Positions 24,983 through 34,157 of a DNA stretch of 57,380 bases are shown here, piece after piece. How positions within the stretch are numbered: the first letter of the stretch is position 1; the number at the start of each line of letters is the position of its first letter. The stretch is from Fimbriimonadales bacterium. Lineage in GTDB: Bacteria > Armatimonadota > Fimbriimonadia > Fimbriimonadales > GBS-DC. The stretch spans positions 1 through 57,380 of the forward strand of contig JANXAW010000021.1 in the NCBI GenBank assembly GCA_025061985.1. Direction: 5' to 3'. The position numbers and the translations under genes were made by a program. The notes under the pieces were generated by a model. That model was not told where the DNA came from. It did not search any database and saw only the letters and a list, made by a program, of their open reading frames with translations.

Positions 24983-25008
24983 ATTGCGCTACGCCAGGAG
25001 GGGCGGTT

Positions 25009-25233
25009 ATGGCACGGGTATGTGAAATCTGTGGCAAGGGTCCGATGTTCGGACACAGCATTCAGCACAAGCACTCTGGGCTGTGGCGCTACCGCGCGCC
25101 GAAAACAGGACGCAAATGGTCGCCCAACCTACAGAGGGTGCGCGTCTACGTAAACGGCGGCAAGACGGTGCGCCGCATGCGCGTCTGCACGCGCTGCCTT
25201 AAAGCGGGCAAAGTGCTTCGCGCGGTTGGATGA
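25009..25233 (+). CDS. rpmB: 50S ribosomal protein bL28
   Basis: 74 residues; large-subunit protein. MARVCEICGKGPMFGH, SIQHKHSG, RKWSPNLQRVRV and the C-terminal CTRCLKAGKV are the family pattern. The two Cys pairs (CEIC and CTRC) mark the zinc-binding form. The ribosome site GGAGGGG is 7 nt before the ATG. The stop overlaps the murB start by 4 nt, an uncommon operon partner for bL28. Confidence 0.96.
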   Translation: MARVCEICGKGPMFGHSIQHKHSGLWRYRAPKTGRKWSPNLQRVRVYVNGGKTVRRMRVCTRCLKAGKVLRAVG

Positions 25234-26213
25234 ACTGGGACGCTTTGCTGGAACCGTTATCGCGGCTCTGCGTTGGCACGCCCCGCCGCGCAGAGCCGCT
25301 GCGCCGCTATACCACCCTGCGGGTAGGTGGACCCGCTGCCCTCTTTTACAAAACACAAGACCTTGAAGAGTTTGCTCGCATCAGCTGCTGGGCACACCAA
25401 AACGGCGTTCCCCTATTCATCATAGGGCACGGTAGCAACATCTTGGTCAGCGACAAAGGCATTCCTGCACTGGTGCTGTACAACGCCTGCCGACGGGTAT
25501 CGATTGGTGAGCTTACCTATGCGGAAACAGGCGTGCCGTTTCAGGAGCTATTTCTCGAAACCGCTCAGGCGGGGCTGAGCGGATTGGAGTTCGCGGTAGG
25601 CATTCCTGGTACCTTGGGTGGGGCATTGGTGTCTAACGCTGGCGCATACCGTAGCAATATTGCCGATTTGCTGGTGGAGATTGATTTGGTGTCGGCGGGT
25701 GTGCGCCAGCGCGTGCCCCCTGAATGGATGCAGTTTGCTTACCGAGACAGTCGCTTGCGTCGCCCTGACGCCCCGCCAACCAGCCTGTTGGCAGTGCGTT
25801 TGCGCCTCAAACCCGACTGTCGGCGTGCGATTTTGCAGCGCGCCCGCGAGTTCCAACGCCAGCGAATCCTCAAGCAGCCCTCAGAAGCCTCCGCGGGCAG
25901 CTTTTTCAAAAATGTTTACGACCGCACCCTGGCAGAGCGGCTGCCAAATCTGCCTGCCCCGCTGCGCGAGGCGGGCGTCGTACCCGCAGGCTACCTCATT
26001 GAAGCGTGTGGTCTTAAGGGCTATGCCATCGGTGGCGCCTGCGTGTCGCGCAAGCACGCAAACTTCCTCATCAACCGTGGCTGGGCAACAGCACGCGATT
26101 TTGAACGCTTAGCCCAACACATCGAGCGCGTGGTGTATGAGACCTTTGGGGTACGATTAGAGCGCGAGGTGCTGCGCGTGGGCGATTGGGAAGGCATAGA
26201 AGAAATGCCATAA
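25230..26213 (+). CDS. murB: UDP-N-acetylenolpyruvoylglucosamine reductase
   Basis: 327 residues; the NADPH-dependent flavoenzyme that completes UDP-MurNAc. RRYTTLRVGGPAALF and IGHGSNILVSDKG bind FAD, GIPGTLGGALVSNAGAYRSNI is the central motif, and SAGSFFKN holds the catalytic Ser. It has the type II look (no extra Tyr loop before the Ser). The ATG overlaps the rpmB stop. It works directly after MurA (19967). Confidence 0.95.
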   Translation: MNWDALLEPLSRLCVGTPRRAEPLRRYTTLRVGGPAALFYKTQDLEEFARISCWAHQNGVPLFIIGHGSNILVSDKGIPALVLYNACRRVSIGELTYAETGVPFQELFLETAQAGLSGLEFAVGIPGTLGGALVSNAGAYRSNIADLLVEIDLVSAGVRQRVPPEWMQFAYRDSRLRRPDAPPTSLLAVRLRLKPDCRRAILQRAREFQRQRILKQPSEASAGSFFKNVYDRTLAERLPNLPAPLREAGVVPAGYLIEACGLKGYAIGGACVSRKHANFLINRGWATARDFERLAQHIERVVYETFGVRLEREVLRVGDWEGIEEMP

Positions 26214-26231
26214 TACCGTTCGGAGATAGCT

Positions 26232-26660
26232 ATGTTGCGAGCAAAGTGGAGCATTTTGGCGCTGGTGGTGCTAGTTGGGATAGGTGGGTGCGAGCGGCAA
26301 GCGTACACCGAAGAAGCAGCGCGCCAAGCAATCGCTGAGCAGCAGGAACGGTTTCACGGGGAGATAGAGAAGGGCGTGCAAGCAGCTCCCCCTGTGGTCG
26401 TAGGAGAGACACCTGCGCAGGATTCTGCGCCCACGCAGGGTGGTTCGAAAGCGTCTGCTCCAGGCGACACTGGCATCGCAGTGCCACCGCCACCTGCCAG
26501 CGCTCCTGCTGGAGCCAGCAGCACCCCTTCACCTGCTGCTACGCAACCAAGCACGTTGGGCGAAGCACGCTACAATCCTGAAACCCGCCAGTACGGCATC
26601 CAGCCTCCAGGTGCCCCCGACAACTACACTGTGCCGTTAGGGCAGCCGCAGGGGAAATAG
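26232..26660 (+). CDS. Small Pro/Ala-rich lipoprotein
   Basis: 142 residues. The signal ends in a lipobox (VGIGGC, Cys at 20). A charged stretch (EEAARQAIAEQQERFHGEIEKG) is followed by a disordered Pro/Ala/Ser/Thr-rich region (about 55-110) and a short conserved-looking tail (YNPETRQYGIQPPGAPDNY). It may be a surface or wall-associated spacer protein. No family recognised. It follows murB by 18 nt and may be cotranscribed. Confidence 0.7.
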   Translation: MLRAKWSILALVVLVGIGGCERQAYTEEAARQAIAEQQERFHGEIEKGVQAAPPVVVGETPAQDSAPTQGGSKASAPGDTGIAVPPPPASAPAGASSTPSPAATQPSTLGEARYNPETRQYGIQPPGAPDNYTVPLGQPQGK

Positions 26661-26723
26661 CGCCTCTTTACGCCTTCGGCATGTAGCAGGACTCGCAGGC
26701 TGTGCGCTGAAATTGCGCATAGA

Positions 26724-28712
26724 ATGGTGACCCGACCGACACTGCGAGAACCGTCGACGGCACTGCCCGATGGCGCAGTAGAAACGCCCACCATTGAGCG
26801 TGCACGCGGGCTGCGTTTGCGCGCGATACTCATCGGCTTCGCACTCCTACCGTTTACTACCTACTGGGCGGTGGAGATCATACTGAGCGTTATTTTCTCG
26901 CTGATGATTCCCCCCGTTGCCACGCTGATGGTGGTCGCCCTGCTAAACGCCCTCGGACGGTTGATTTTCCGTCGCTGGTTCTTGGAAACGCCCGACTTGG
27001 TGGTGATTTTCTCTATTTTGTTTGTGGGCACGGCGATGGCAGCCGAGTGGATGAATGTGTGCGCCCCGCTTTGGCACTCCTTCGGGCTATATGCAGAAAA
27101 CAACGATACCTACCGCGAGCGAATTCTACCTCACTTAGTGGGGTGGCTATTCCACAAAGAGGCGGAGCCAATCCGCGAGTACGGGATTGGGGGGTACAAC
27201 TTTCCTTACGCGCTCACGAAACTGGGCGTTTGGCTGCCTATCTTTTTGGGCTGGATGGGGTTGTTTGGGTCGGCGGCGCTGGCGATGTTGTGTATCAACG
27301 CGCTGATGCGCCGCCTATGGACGCAGCAAGAGCGCCTCGCCTTTCCCATCATCCAAGTGCCGATGTTGCTGTGCCAGCCTCAGTCTCCTTTGTGGCGTAG
27401 CCGCTACCTGTGGGGCGCGTTCATCGTGACCTTCACCATCGGCGTTATCAACGGCTTGCATATGTTCTTCCCCTGGATCCCGCGCATCAACGTGCGGTTT
27501 TTAGCGGCGCTCAATGACTACCTGCATACCCCGCCATGGAACCAGATCGGTTGGATCCCCGTAGGGCTGTTCCCGTACATGGCGGCGATTGGCGTGTTCG
27601 TGCCGAATGACCTGCTTTTCTCCAGCGTGTTGTTCTACTTTGTGCGCAAAGGGATGCAGGTCATCACCGCTGCATTAGGTTACGAGCAAGGCGTGTTTGG
27701 CGGGGGGTACCTAGTGCCGCAGCCGCCGTACTTTAGCGAACAGTCGTGGGGCGCGTTTCTGGGGCTATTTGTGAGCGTGGTGTACGCCTCGCGCGGCTAT
27801 CTCAAACAGATCTGGCACGAAATCAAAACGGGCATCAACCCCGAGCCAGGCCACAGCATCTCTGCTCGCTGGGCGTTCATCGGGCTAATCGCTAGCCTTT
27901 GCTTGCTGATAGGAATCGGCGTAGCGGTGGGGCTGCCGTGGTGGTTGGTGACCCTGTATGTGCTCTTGTATATGGCATTCAGCGTGGTAGTAGCGCGCTT
28001 GCGCGCGCAACTCGGCGCCCCCATCCACGAGATGGCGTTTATGGGACCCCACCAGCTGATGATTGCCTTCACGGGCACGCAAAACCTCACCGAGTCTACC
28101 ATCGCGAAGCTGATGACCACGTTCCACTTTATGAACCGCCTGCACCGCACGCATCCGATGCCCTATCAGCTGGAGGCGATGAAAATGGGCGAAATCGCCC
28201 GACTCAACCAAAAAGCGCTCTTCTTCGTGATAGTCGCAGCGGTGCTGCTGGGCATCTTCTTGGGCGAGGTCTTTAGTATCAACCGCTACTACCGCGACGG
28301 CGCAGGCGACTTAGGAATGGGCTTGGCAGGCGTCATCACGCAACTAGCAGACAACCGCTACCCTCCCAACATCACTGCGATCGCCTTCTTCACAGGAGCG
28401 TTTGCCTTCGTGCTGCTGTTGGACTTTATCCGCTATCGCGTGCCCGGCTTCCCGATTCACCCTGCAGGCTACGCCTTGTCAATGAACTTCGGGATAGACT
28501 ACGTGTGGTTTGGGCTGGGGGTTGTGCTGCTGATTAAGTTGTTTGTGAACCGCTATTTTGGCTTGCCAGGCTACGAACGGCTCCGAGCCGTGGCAATCGG
28601 TGTCATCTTAGGCGAGTTCGCGATCGATATGCCCTTGGCGATGTATCACTTAGCAACAGGGCAAGCCGTCTACACAATTTCCATCAATGGGCATTTGGGC
28701 TGGAACCAGTAG
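26724..28712 (+). CDS. DUF6785/DUF6784-type multi-pass membrane protein
   Basis: 662 residues with about 14 membrane helices. It fits the large DUF6785/DUF6784 proteins common in Armatimonadota and Planctomycetota, whose topology recalls oligopeptide (OPT) transporters; substrate and function are not known. Recognisable segments are WAVEIILSVIFSLMIPP (first helices), YNFPYALTKLGVWLPIFLGW, WTQQERLAFPIIQVPML, PNDLLFSSVLFYFVRKGMQ and FPIHPAGYALSMNFGIDY. The cytoplasmic N-terminus is about 30 residues, polar. No ribosome site is obvious before the ATG at 26724. Confidence 0.75.
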   Translation: MVTRPTLREPSTALPDGAVETPTIERARGLRLRAILIGFALLPFTTYWAVEIILSVIFSLMIPPVATLMVVALLNALGRLIFRRWFLETPDLVVIFSILFVGTAMAAEWMNVCAPLWHSFGLYAENNDTYRERILPHLVGWLFHKEAEPIREYGIGGYNFPYALTKLGVWLPIFLGWMGLFGSAALAMLCINALMRRLWTQQERLAFPIIQVPMLLCQPQSPLWRSRYLWGAFIVTFTIGVINGLHMFFPWIPRINVRFLAALNDYLHTPPWNQIGWIPVGLFPYMAAIGVFVPNDLLFSSVLFYFVRKGMQVITAALGYEQGVFGGGYLVPQPPYFSEQSWGAFLGLFVSVVYASRGYLKQIWHEIKTGINPEPGHSISARWAFIGLIASLCLLIGIGVAVGLPWWLVTLYVLLYMAFSVVVARLRAQLGAPIHEMAFMGPHQLMIAFTGTQNLTESTIAKLMTTFHFMNRLHRTHPMPYQLEAMKMGEIARLNQKALFFVIVAAVLLGIFLGEVFSINRYYRDGAGDLGMGLAGVITQLADNRYPPNITAIAFFTGAFAFVLLLDFIRYRVPGFPIHPAGYALSMNFGIDYVWFGLGVVLLIKLFVNRYFGLPGYERLRAVAIGVILGEFAIDMPLAMYHLATGQAVYTISINGHLGWNQ

Positions 28713-29020
28713 TTCTGGCGGTTGCCACTGAACTTTGGGAGCGCTTCGGCGTCTGTAGGGGTAGCATCGCGCTCTCAGGATGGTCGCGTTCCGCCGATGA
28801 GCACAGGGGTGTCTCTTGTGTTTGCTCTAGGTTTGCAAGGTACGCACGCACGTGGGTCTGCGGCGGGCGATGGTGCTTGCGCCGATAGTGTGTTGCCTAC
28901 GCGACTGAAGCGGTTCCCATGCAGGGCAATGCTTGCATGCGCGGGCGGAGCCCTAGTGGGATTAGCACGCTTGCCGATAACCGAGTACGCGATTTGGGAG
29001 AGGTATCTTTCTATACAGCG
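28713..29020. other. 308-nt gap upstream of the HlyD-type gene
   Basis: No supported gene. A 100-codon open frame (28722) has no ribosome site and an odd composition. Near the end, GGTATCTT (29002-29009) and CTATACA (29011-29017) are possible -10 boxes for the gene at 29021. No closed RNA fold was seen. Confidence 0.45.
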
Positions 29021-30712
29021 ATGAAAAGGCGCGTGGCGGTTGTGGTTGGGATAGCGGTAGCAGCAGCGGTTGCCCTATGGCTTCTGCGCGGTCGCGAAAC
29101 GCGCGCAGCAAGCCCCGAAGTGGAAATCCGTACCGCGGAGGTGACCCGCGAGGATGTGGTGCGCACCATCACAGCATCAGGCGTGTTGCGCACCTACAAC
29201 ATTGTAGACGTCAAGTCCAAAGCGGGCGGTATCGTGAGCCAGATTTTTGTGGATGTCGGCGACACAGTGAAAGCGGGGCAGCTGCTTGCTAAGATTGACC
29301 CTGCAGACACGCTGGCGGTTTACAACCAAGCCCGCGCTGACTTAGAGGCGGCTGAGGCGCGAGTTGAGCAAGCCATAGAAAGCCTACGCCTTCAACGCGA
29401 GCAGAGTCAGCTCGCTGTGCAGCAAGCAGAGGCAAACTTGCGCGCAGCAGAAGCCCGCCTGCGTCAGGCGGAGGAACGCGCTCGCATGCAACCTACCGTA
29501 ACCGACGCCCAATTGCAAGCCGCGCGCACCGCCTTGGCAACCGCCCAGAAAAATCTTGAGCAGCTGGAAACGGTCATCATCCCCCAAGAGCGTGCCCAGG
29601 CGCAGGCGAACTACGAAGCTGCTCGCCAAGCCGTTGAAACCGCCCAACGCAATTATGAACGGCTCAAGAGCTTGCTTCAGAAAGGCTACGTTTCGCAGCA
29701 GCAGGTAGATAATGCCGCTGCCCAGCTGGAGAACGCTCGCGCCCAGCTTACCGCTGCCCAACAACGCTTGCAAACACTGGAGCAAGACATCCAGATGCGT
29801 CTTGAGACGGCTCGGGCGCGCGTGCAAGAGGCAGAGGCGAACCTGCGTGCTGCGGAAGCCAACCGCGCCCAAGTAGAACTGGCACAACAAGCCCTGCGTG
29901 AAGCCCGCGCCCAGTACGAGCAGGCAAAGACCGCCTTAGCCCAAGCCCGCTCGAACCTGCGTCAAATCCGCCTGCGCGAGGCAGATATCGCAGCTGCCAA
30001 AGCCCAACGCGCCCGCGCCAGCGCCCAGCTCTACAACGCTAAGGTGCAACTGGACAGCACCACCATCACTGCCCCGCTAAGCGGTGTGGTAATCGCCCGC
30101 TTTGTGGAGCAGGGCACCATCGTGCCCCCTGGCACCTCACTGTTCTCACAAGGCAACACCCTGCTTCAAATTGCCGACACCAGTCGGATGTATGTGGAGG
30201 TGTCGGTAGACGAAGCAGACATCGGCAGCGTGCGCGTTGGACAGCCCGTAGACATCCGTGTGGACGCTTTTCGGCGTGAGCGATTCAAGGGCAGGGTGAG
30301 CCGTATTGACCCGCAGGCAGTGGTTGAGCAAAATGTGACGGTGGTCAAAGTGCGCGTGGAAATCCTCAAGCCCGACCCGCGCCTCAAGCCTGGCATGAAC
30401 GCTACCTGCGAATTCTTGGTTGCCCGCAAAAACAATGTGATAGCCGTACCCAACGAAGCCGTTCACGAGACCCCACAGGGCACATTTGTGGAGGTGATGG
30501 TCAACGGACAGCCACGCCGTCGCGAGATTAAGGTGGGCGTCCAAGGCAACACCAAAACTGAGGTGATAGACGGTTTGCAGCCGGGCGAGATTGTGGTGGT
30601 AGGGCGGATTTTCAACCGCCAAGACGAGGGCCCAACTTCGCCTTTTGGGCGCATGTTCGGCCCGCCAGGGCGTGGCTTTGGTTCCCCGCGCAGCAGTGGC
30701 GGAGGACGCTGA
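29021..30712 (+). CDS. HlyD/MacA-type periplasmic adaptor with very long coiled coil
   Basis: 563 residues. One N-terminal membrane anchor (VAVVVGIAVAAAVALWLL), a lipoyl/barrel-sandwich half (VVDVKSKAGGIVSQIFVDVGDTVKAGQLLAKID, about 60-95), then about 240 residues of nearly unbroken Ala/Gln/Glu/Arg coiled coil (about 100-345). The second lipoyl half (TTITAPLSGVVIARFVEQG), a beta-barrel (DEADIGSVRVGQPVDIRVDAF) and a membrane-proximal domain (PNEAVHETPQGTFVEV) follow, and the C-terminus is Gly/Arg-rich. Adaptors of this class link an inner-membrane pump to an outer-membrane channel. No pump or TolC-like gene is adjacent. The ATG has a weak ribosome site. Confidence 0.9.
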   Translation: MKRRVAVVVGIAVAAAVALWLLRGRETRAASPEVEIRTAEVTREDVVRTITASGVLRTYNIVDVKSKAGGIVSQIFVDVGDTVKAGQLLAKIDPADTLAVYNQARADLEAAEARVEQAIESLRLQREQSQLAVQQAEANLRAAEARLRQAEERARMQPTVTDAQLQAARTALATAQKNLEQLETVIIPQERAQAQANYEAARQAVETAQRNYERLKSLLQKGYVSQQQVDNAAAQLENARAQLTAAQQRLQTLEQDIQMRLETARARVQEAEANLRAAEANRAQVELAQQALREARAQYEQAKTALAQARSNLRQIRLREADIAAAKAQRARASAQLYNAKVQLDSTTITAPLSGVVIARFVEQGTIVPPGTSLFSQGNTLLQIADTSRMYVEVSVDEADIGSVRVGQPVDIRVDAFRRERFKGRVSRIDPQAVVEQNVTVVKVRVEILKPDPRLKPGMNATCEFLVARKNNVIAVPNEAVHETPQGTFVEVMVNGQPRRREIKVGVQGNTKTEVIDGLQPGEIVVVGRIFNRQDEGPTSPFGRMFGPPGRGFGSPRSSGGGR

Positions 30713-30727
30713 CTCGCATCAGCAAGG

Positions 30728-31696
30728 TTATAGCGCGATCTTACTTGCCCACTCGCGATTGGCGAGATACCATTCCACTGTGCGGCGCAGCCCTTCTTCT
30801 AAGCTAACCTGCGGCTCCCAGCCCAGCAGCGTTCGCGCTTTGGTGATATCTGCCCAAGTTGCTTGGACGTCTGCGGGATGGCGTGGCGCCGTGTGCCACA
30901 CGGCTTTTTTGCCTAGCAGATTCTCAATCGTCTCGATGATCCACTTCAGCGACACGGGGCGGTCGCCCCCTAAGTTGACAATCTCGTAGCCTAACGGCTT
31001 GAGCGCGGCGATCGTGCCTCGTGCGATGTCGTCCACATAGGTGAAATCGCGCTCCTGCAAGCCGTCGCCAAACACCTGAATCGGCTCACCCTCAGCAATC
31101 CAGCGAACGAACCGAAAGATGCTCATATCGGGTCGCCCTGCGGGCCCGTACACCGTGAAGTAGCGCAGTACCGTGATATCTAACCCGTAAAGATGGTGAT
31201 AGGCGTAGCAGAGCGCTTCTGCGCCCTTCTTGGAAGCCGCATAGGGCGAGAGGGGCTGGTCAGTGGGCATATCCTCGCGGAAGGGGCGCGCGTTGTTGCC
31301 GTAAAGGCTGGAGGAAGACGCCAAAATGTACTTGCGCACCCCATATAGGCGGCAAAGTTCCAGCAGATTCAGCGCGCCCGTAACGTTGGTCGCAATGTAT
31401 ACCCAAGGGTCTTGCACGCTTTGACGCACGCCCGCCCGCGCCGCGAGGTTGATAATTGCGTCGTAGGGTAGGTGCGCTTCAAACACTTGCTTAGTGGCAT
31501 CCCACTCACTGATGTCCACTTGATGGAACTGAAAGTTGGGGTAGGGCTTTAGTTGCTCTAATCGCCAGCGTTTAAGCGTGGGGTCATAGGCGTCGTTGAG
31601 GTTATCTAGCCCGATGACAGTGTGCCCCTGCTGCAGCAAAAGTTCCGCTGTTTTCGCGCCGATGAAACCCGCAACGCCCGTAAGTAGAACTCGCAT
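30728..31696 (-). CDS. NAD-dependent epimerase, UDP-glucuronate 4-epimerase-like
   Basis: 322 residues of the extended SDR family. MRVLLTGVAGFIGAKTAE binds NAD, SSSSLYG and YAASKKGAE supply Ser, Tyr and Lys, and YTVYGPAGRPDMSIFRF is typical of UDP-GlcA 4-epimerases (to UDP-GalA). I start at the ATG at 31696, which puts the strand directly before GxxGxxG; a GTG at 31705 follows the upstream stop immediately and is possible. It acts on the same substrate pool as the decarboxylase upstream, so the two would share UDP-glucuronate. Part of the exopolysaccharide locus. Confidence 0.87.
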   Translation of the reverse strand: MRVLLTGVAGFIGAKTAELLLQQGHTVIGLDNLNDAYDPTLKRWRLEQLKPYPNFQFHQVDISEWDATKQVFEAHLPYDAIINLAARAGVRQSVQDPWVYIATNVTGALNLLELCRLYGVRKYILASSSSLYGNNARPFREDMPTDQPLSPYAASKKGAEALCYAYHHLYGLDITVLRYFTVYGPAGRPDMSIFRFVRWIAEGEPIQVFGDGLQERDFTYVDDIARGTIAALKPLGYEIVNLGGDRPVSLKWIIETIENLLGKKAVWHTAPRHPADVQATWADITKARTLLGWEPQVSLEEGLRRTVEWYLANREWASKIAL

Positions 31697-31705
31697 CTTG
31701 CCCAC

Positions 31706-32650
31706 TTAGTGTACACCCAGCTGGTTGCGGAAATACTGAATGGTGCGACGCAACCCTTCTTCCAGCGACACTTTCGGCTCCCACCCCAAGATTTGCCGTG
31801 CCCGCGTGATATCGGGGCAGCGCTGCTTGGGGTCGTCAGGGGTAAGGAACTCCTTGAACACAATGGGGCTATCGCTGCCTGTGAGTTGCTTGACGAGCTG
31901 CGCAAACTCTAAGATGGTGCGTTCATCAGGGTTGCCGAGATTCACAGGCTCGTGGTAGTCGGCGTGCGCCAAGCGCCATATGCCTTCGATCAGGTCTGCC
32001 ACGTAGGCAAAACTGCGGGTCTGACTGCCATCACCGTAAACCGTAATCGGCTCGCCGCGAAGGGCTTGGGCGATAAAGGTAGGAACCACACGCCCATCAT
32101 CCAGGCGCATCCGCTCTCCGTAGGTGTTGAAAATCCGCGCAATGCGCGTATCGGCGCCCCTGTAGCGGTGGTATGCCATTACCAGCGACTCGGCGTAGCG
32201 CTTCGCTTCATCGTACACGCCACGTATGCCGATGGGGTTTACATTGCCCCAATACGTTTCGGGCTGCGGGTGAACCAGCGGATCACCATACACCTCTGAG
32301 GTTGAGCTGAAGAGAAACTTCGCCCCCTTGCGCAGCGCAAGCTCTAAAGCGTTCTCTGTTCCATAGGAACCCACTCGCAGCGTTTCCAGCGGGAGCCTCA
32401 CAAAATCCACAGGGCTGGCAGTGGAAGCCAAATGGAACACGTAGTCTACTGGCCCTTCCACCTCGAACGGTTGGCACACGTCGTGCTGGATGAACTCAAA
32501 ATCGTCGCGCTCCAGCAAGTGCTGGATGTTCTCCAGCCTGCCCGTGATGAGGTTGTCAATAACCACCACTTGCCAACCTTCCGCGATTAGTCGGTCAGCT
32601 AAGTGCGAACCGATAAAGCCCGCTCCACCCGTGATCACTGCTCTTGGCAT
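31706..32650 (-). CDS. UDP-glucuronate decarboxylase (UDP-xylose synthase-like)
   Basis: 314 residues. [19 protein letters not shown] binds [49 protein letters not shown] and [22 protein letters not shown] are the signature run of UXS enzymes, which turn UDP-glucuronate into UDP-xylose. The C-terminal [18 protein letters not shown] is shared with the downstream epimerase. It lies 37 nt after the flippase gene and ends directly before the epimerase. It suggests a pentose in the polymer. Confidence 0.9.
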   Translation of the reverse strand: MPRAVITGGAGFIGSHLADRLIAEGWQVVVIDNLITGRLENIQHLLERDDFEFIQHDVCQPFEVEGPVDYVFHLASTASPVDFVRLPLETLRVGSYGTENALELALRKGAKFLFSSTSEVYGDPLVHPQPETYWGNVNPIGIRGVYDEAKRYAESLVMAYHRYRGADTRIARIFNTYGERMRLDDGRVVPTFIAQALRGEPITVYGDGSQTRSFAYVADLIEGIWRLAHADYHEPVNLGNPDERTILEFAQLVKQLTGSDSPIVFKEFLTPDDPKQRCPDITRARQILGWEPKVSLEEGLRRTIQYFRNQLGVH

Positions 32651-32687
32651 ACGCGCTCAGCCTTTCGCAAGTGTACCCAAGCATTTG

Positions 32688-34157
32688 TCAAACTGAGCCA
32701 GTGGAGTGCTCCGAGGGGCGCTGCCCTCGCCGAAACAGAGCCATAATCGCACGGATTTCGCGAAGGCTGTAAGGATTGAGCAAGAGTAGCGCTGCCGGCA
32801 AATACAGCCACCCGCTGAACGCAGGCGCAAACAAAGCACATAGCATCGCCACAGTCCAAACAGGGGCAATCCCTAACGTTACACGCCCGATCAACCGCTG
32901 GAAGTAGTAGTGATGGATCGCATGGTTAGCAAGGTGTGCCACGATATTGGCAATCAGGTAACCGATGAGCTTATACTCCTGCGGAAGGTACTTTGCCGAA
33001 GCGAACGCCAACCCGAAAAAGATAAGGATGTGCACAATGACCGCCCGAAGTGGCACCCACAGATGTTTGCGCGCGGTAATCGCATACCCTTGGATCGTGA
33101 ACAGCACGAATATTTGCAGCTGAGTTGCTGCTAAGCCGAAAACCAGCATAAGCGTCGGGATCTCCCAGCGGTTGCCAAGCAGCAACGGCAAAACAAAAGG
33201 CGCCAAAGCGGCGAACCCTGCGAGCACGATGCCTAATGCCAACGTCTGGAGCTGGGCGCTTTCTCTTACGACGCGTTTCAGTCGCTCAGCGTCGTCTTGA
33301 ATGCGTGCGATTGCGGGCACGGCTATGCGACCTGCTGCCGCGGGGACAAATGAAAGCACTGCGAGGAACCGCTGTGCTAATGCGAGGTAGCCTACCGCAC
33401 GCTCGCCTGCTAATGGTAGCAAAATCACCGAGGGCGCGAGGTTCCGCAACTCGTAGATCCAGTTGTAGATAGAGAGCATTGCCCCAAAACGTGCCATCTC
33501 ACGCCACTCTGCCCAGTTCCAGTACCAGCGCGGATAGTAGCGCGCTGCCCAGAAAAAGCCTCCAGCTGCGGTTAGCACACTCACCCAATGCGCGCCCACC
33601 AGCGCCCACACTCCATACCCCAGCTGCGCCAATGGGATTGCAACGACATAGTACATCACGTGCGAGGCTAAGTCAATAAACGCGGTCCGCCTATAGTCCA
33701 GCTCCCGCTCTATGATTGCTTGTGGCACGAAGCGCGTCACCGAAAGGGGCACTGCTGCGCACACCAGAATCGCCACTGTGGTGAACTGGCTCGCTTGATT
33801 CCACACCCCCTGTCCTGCAATAACAAGCAAGCAGGCAACAGACGTTGTAGCAAGACCAACAATAAGCATCCACCAGAACGCAAGATCGAACAGCGAGCGT
33901 GGCGCATCCCGTCTCTCACGCAACAAGTAGACATCAATGTTTCCCAAGCTGATTGCACCCAAATATCCCGCAATACCCAACGATACTTGAAACACGCCGT
34001 AGGCTTCGGGACCGACTACTCGCGTCACCAGCGTGAGACCAGCTAACTGCAGTACCATAGACAGGGCGCGGCGCACTACCAGGTACGCACCGCCCTCCAA
34101 TACACGCTCCCGAAAGGTCTTGGCAGTGGCTGGCTCAGACCCACGACGGCGAGTCAT
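32688..34157 (-). CDS. Polysaccharide flippase (Wzx/MOP superfamily)
   Basis: 489 residues with about 13-14 helices. The N-terminal pattern (FRERVLEGGAYLVVRRALSMVLQLAG, then VGPEAYGVFQVSLGIAGYLG) and the mid-protein LAQRFLAVLSFVPAAAGRIAVPAIARIQDD are typical of the Wzx/lipid-linked oligosaccharide flippases. It should move undecaprenyl-linked repeat units across the inner membrane for the Wzy-type protein at 38603. Its start overlaps the upstream glycosyltransferase by 4 nt. Confidence 0.88.
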   Translation of the reverse strand: MTRRRGSEPATAKTFRERVLEGGAYLVVRRALSMVLQLAGLTLVTRVVGPEAYGVFQVSLGIAGYLGAISLGNIDVYLLRERRDAPRSLFDLAFWWMLIVGLATTSVACLLVIAGQGVWNQASQFTTVAILVCAAVPLSVTRFVPQAIIERELDYRRTAFIDLASHVMYYVVAIPLAQLGYGVWALVGAHWVSVLTAAGGFFWAARYYPRWYWNWAEWREMARFGAMLSIYNWIYELRNLAPSVILLPLAGERAVGYLALAQRFLAVLSFVPAAAGRIAVPAIARIQDDAERLKRVVRESAQLQTLALGIVLAGFAALAPFVLPLLLGNRWEIPTLMLVFGLAATQLQIFVLFTIQGYAITARKHLWVPLRAVIVHILIFFGLAFASAKYLPQEYKLIGYLIANIVAHLANHAIHHYYFQRLIGRVTLGIAPVWTVAMLCALFAPAFSGWLYLPAALLLLNPYSLREIRAIMALFRRGQRPSEHSTGSV

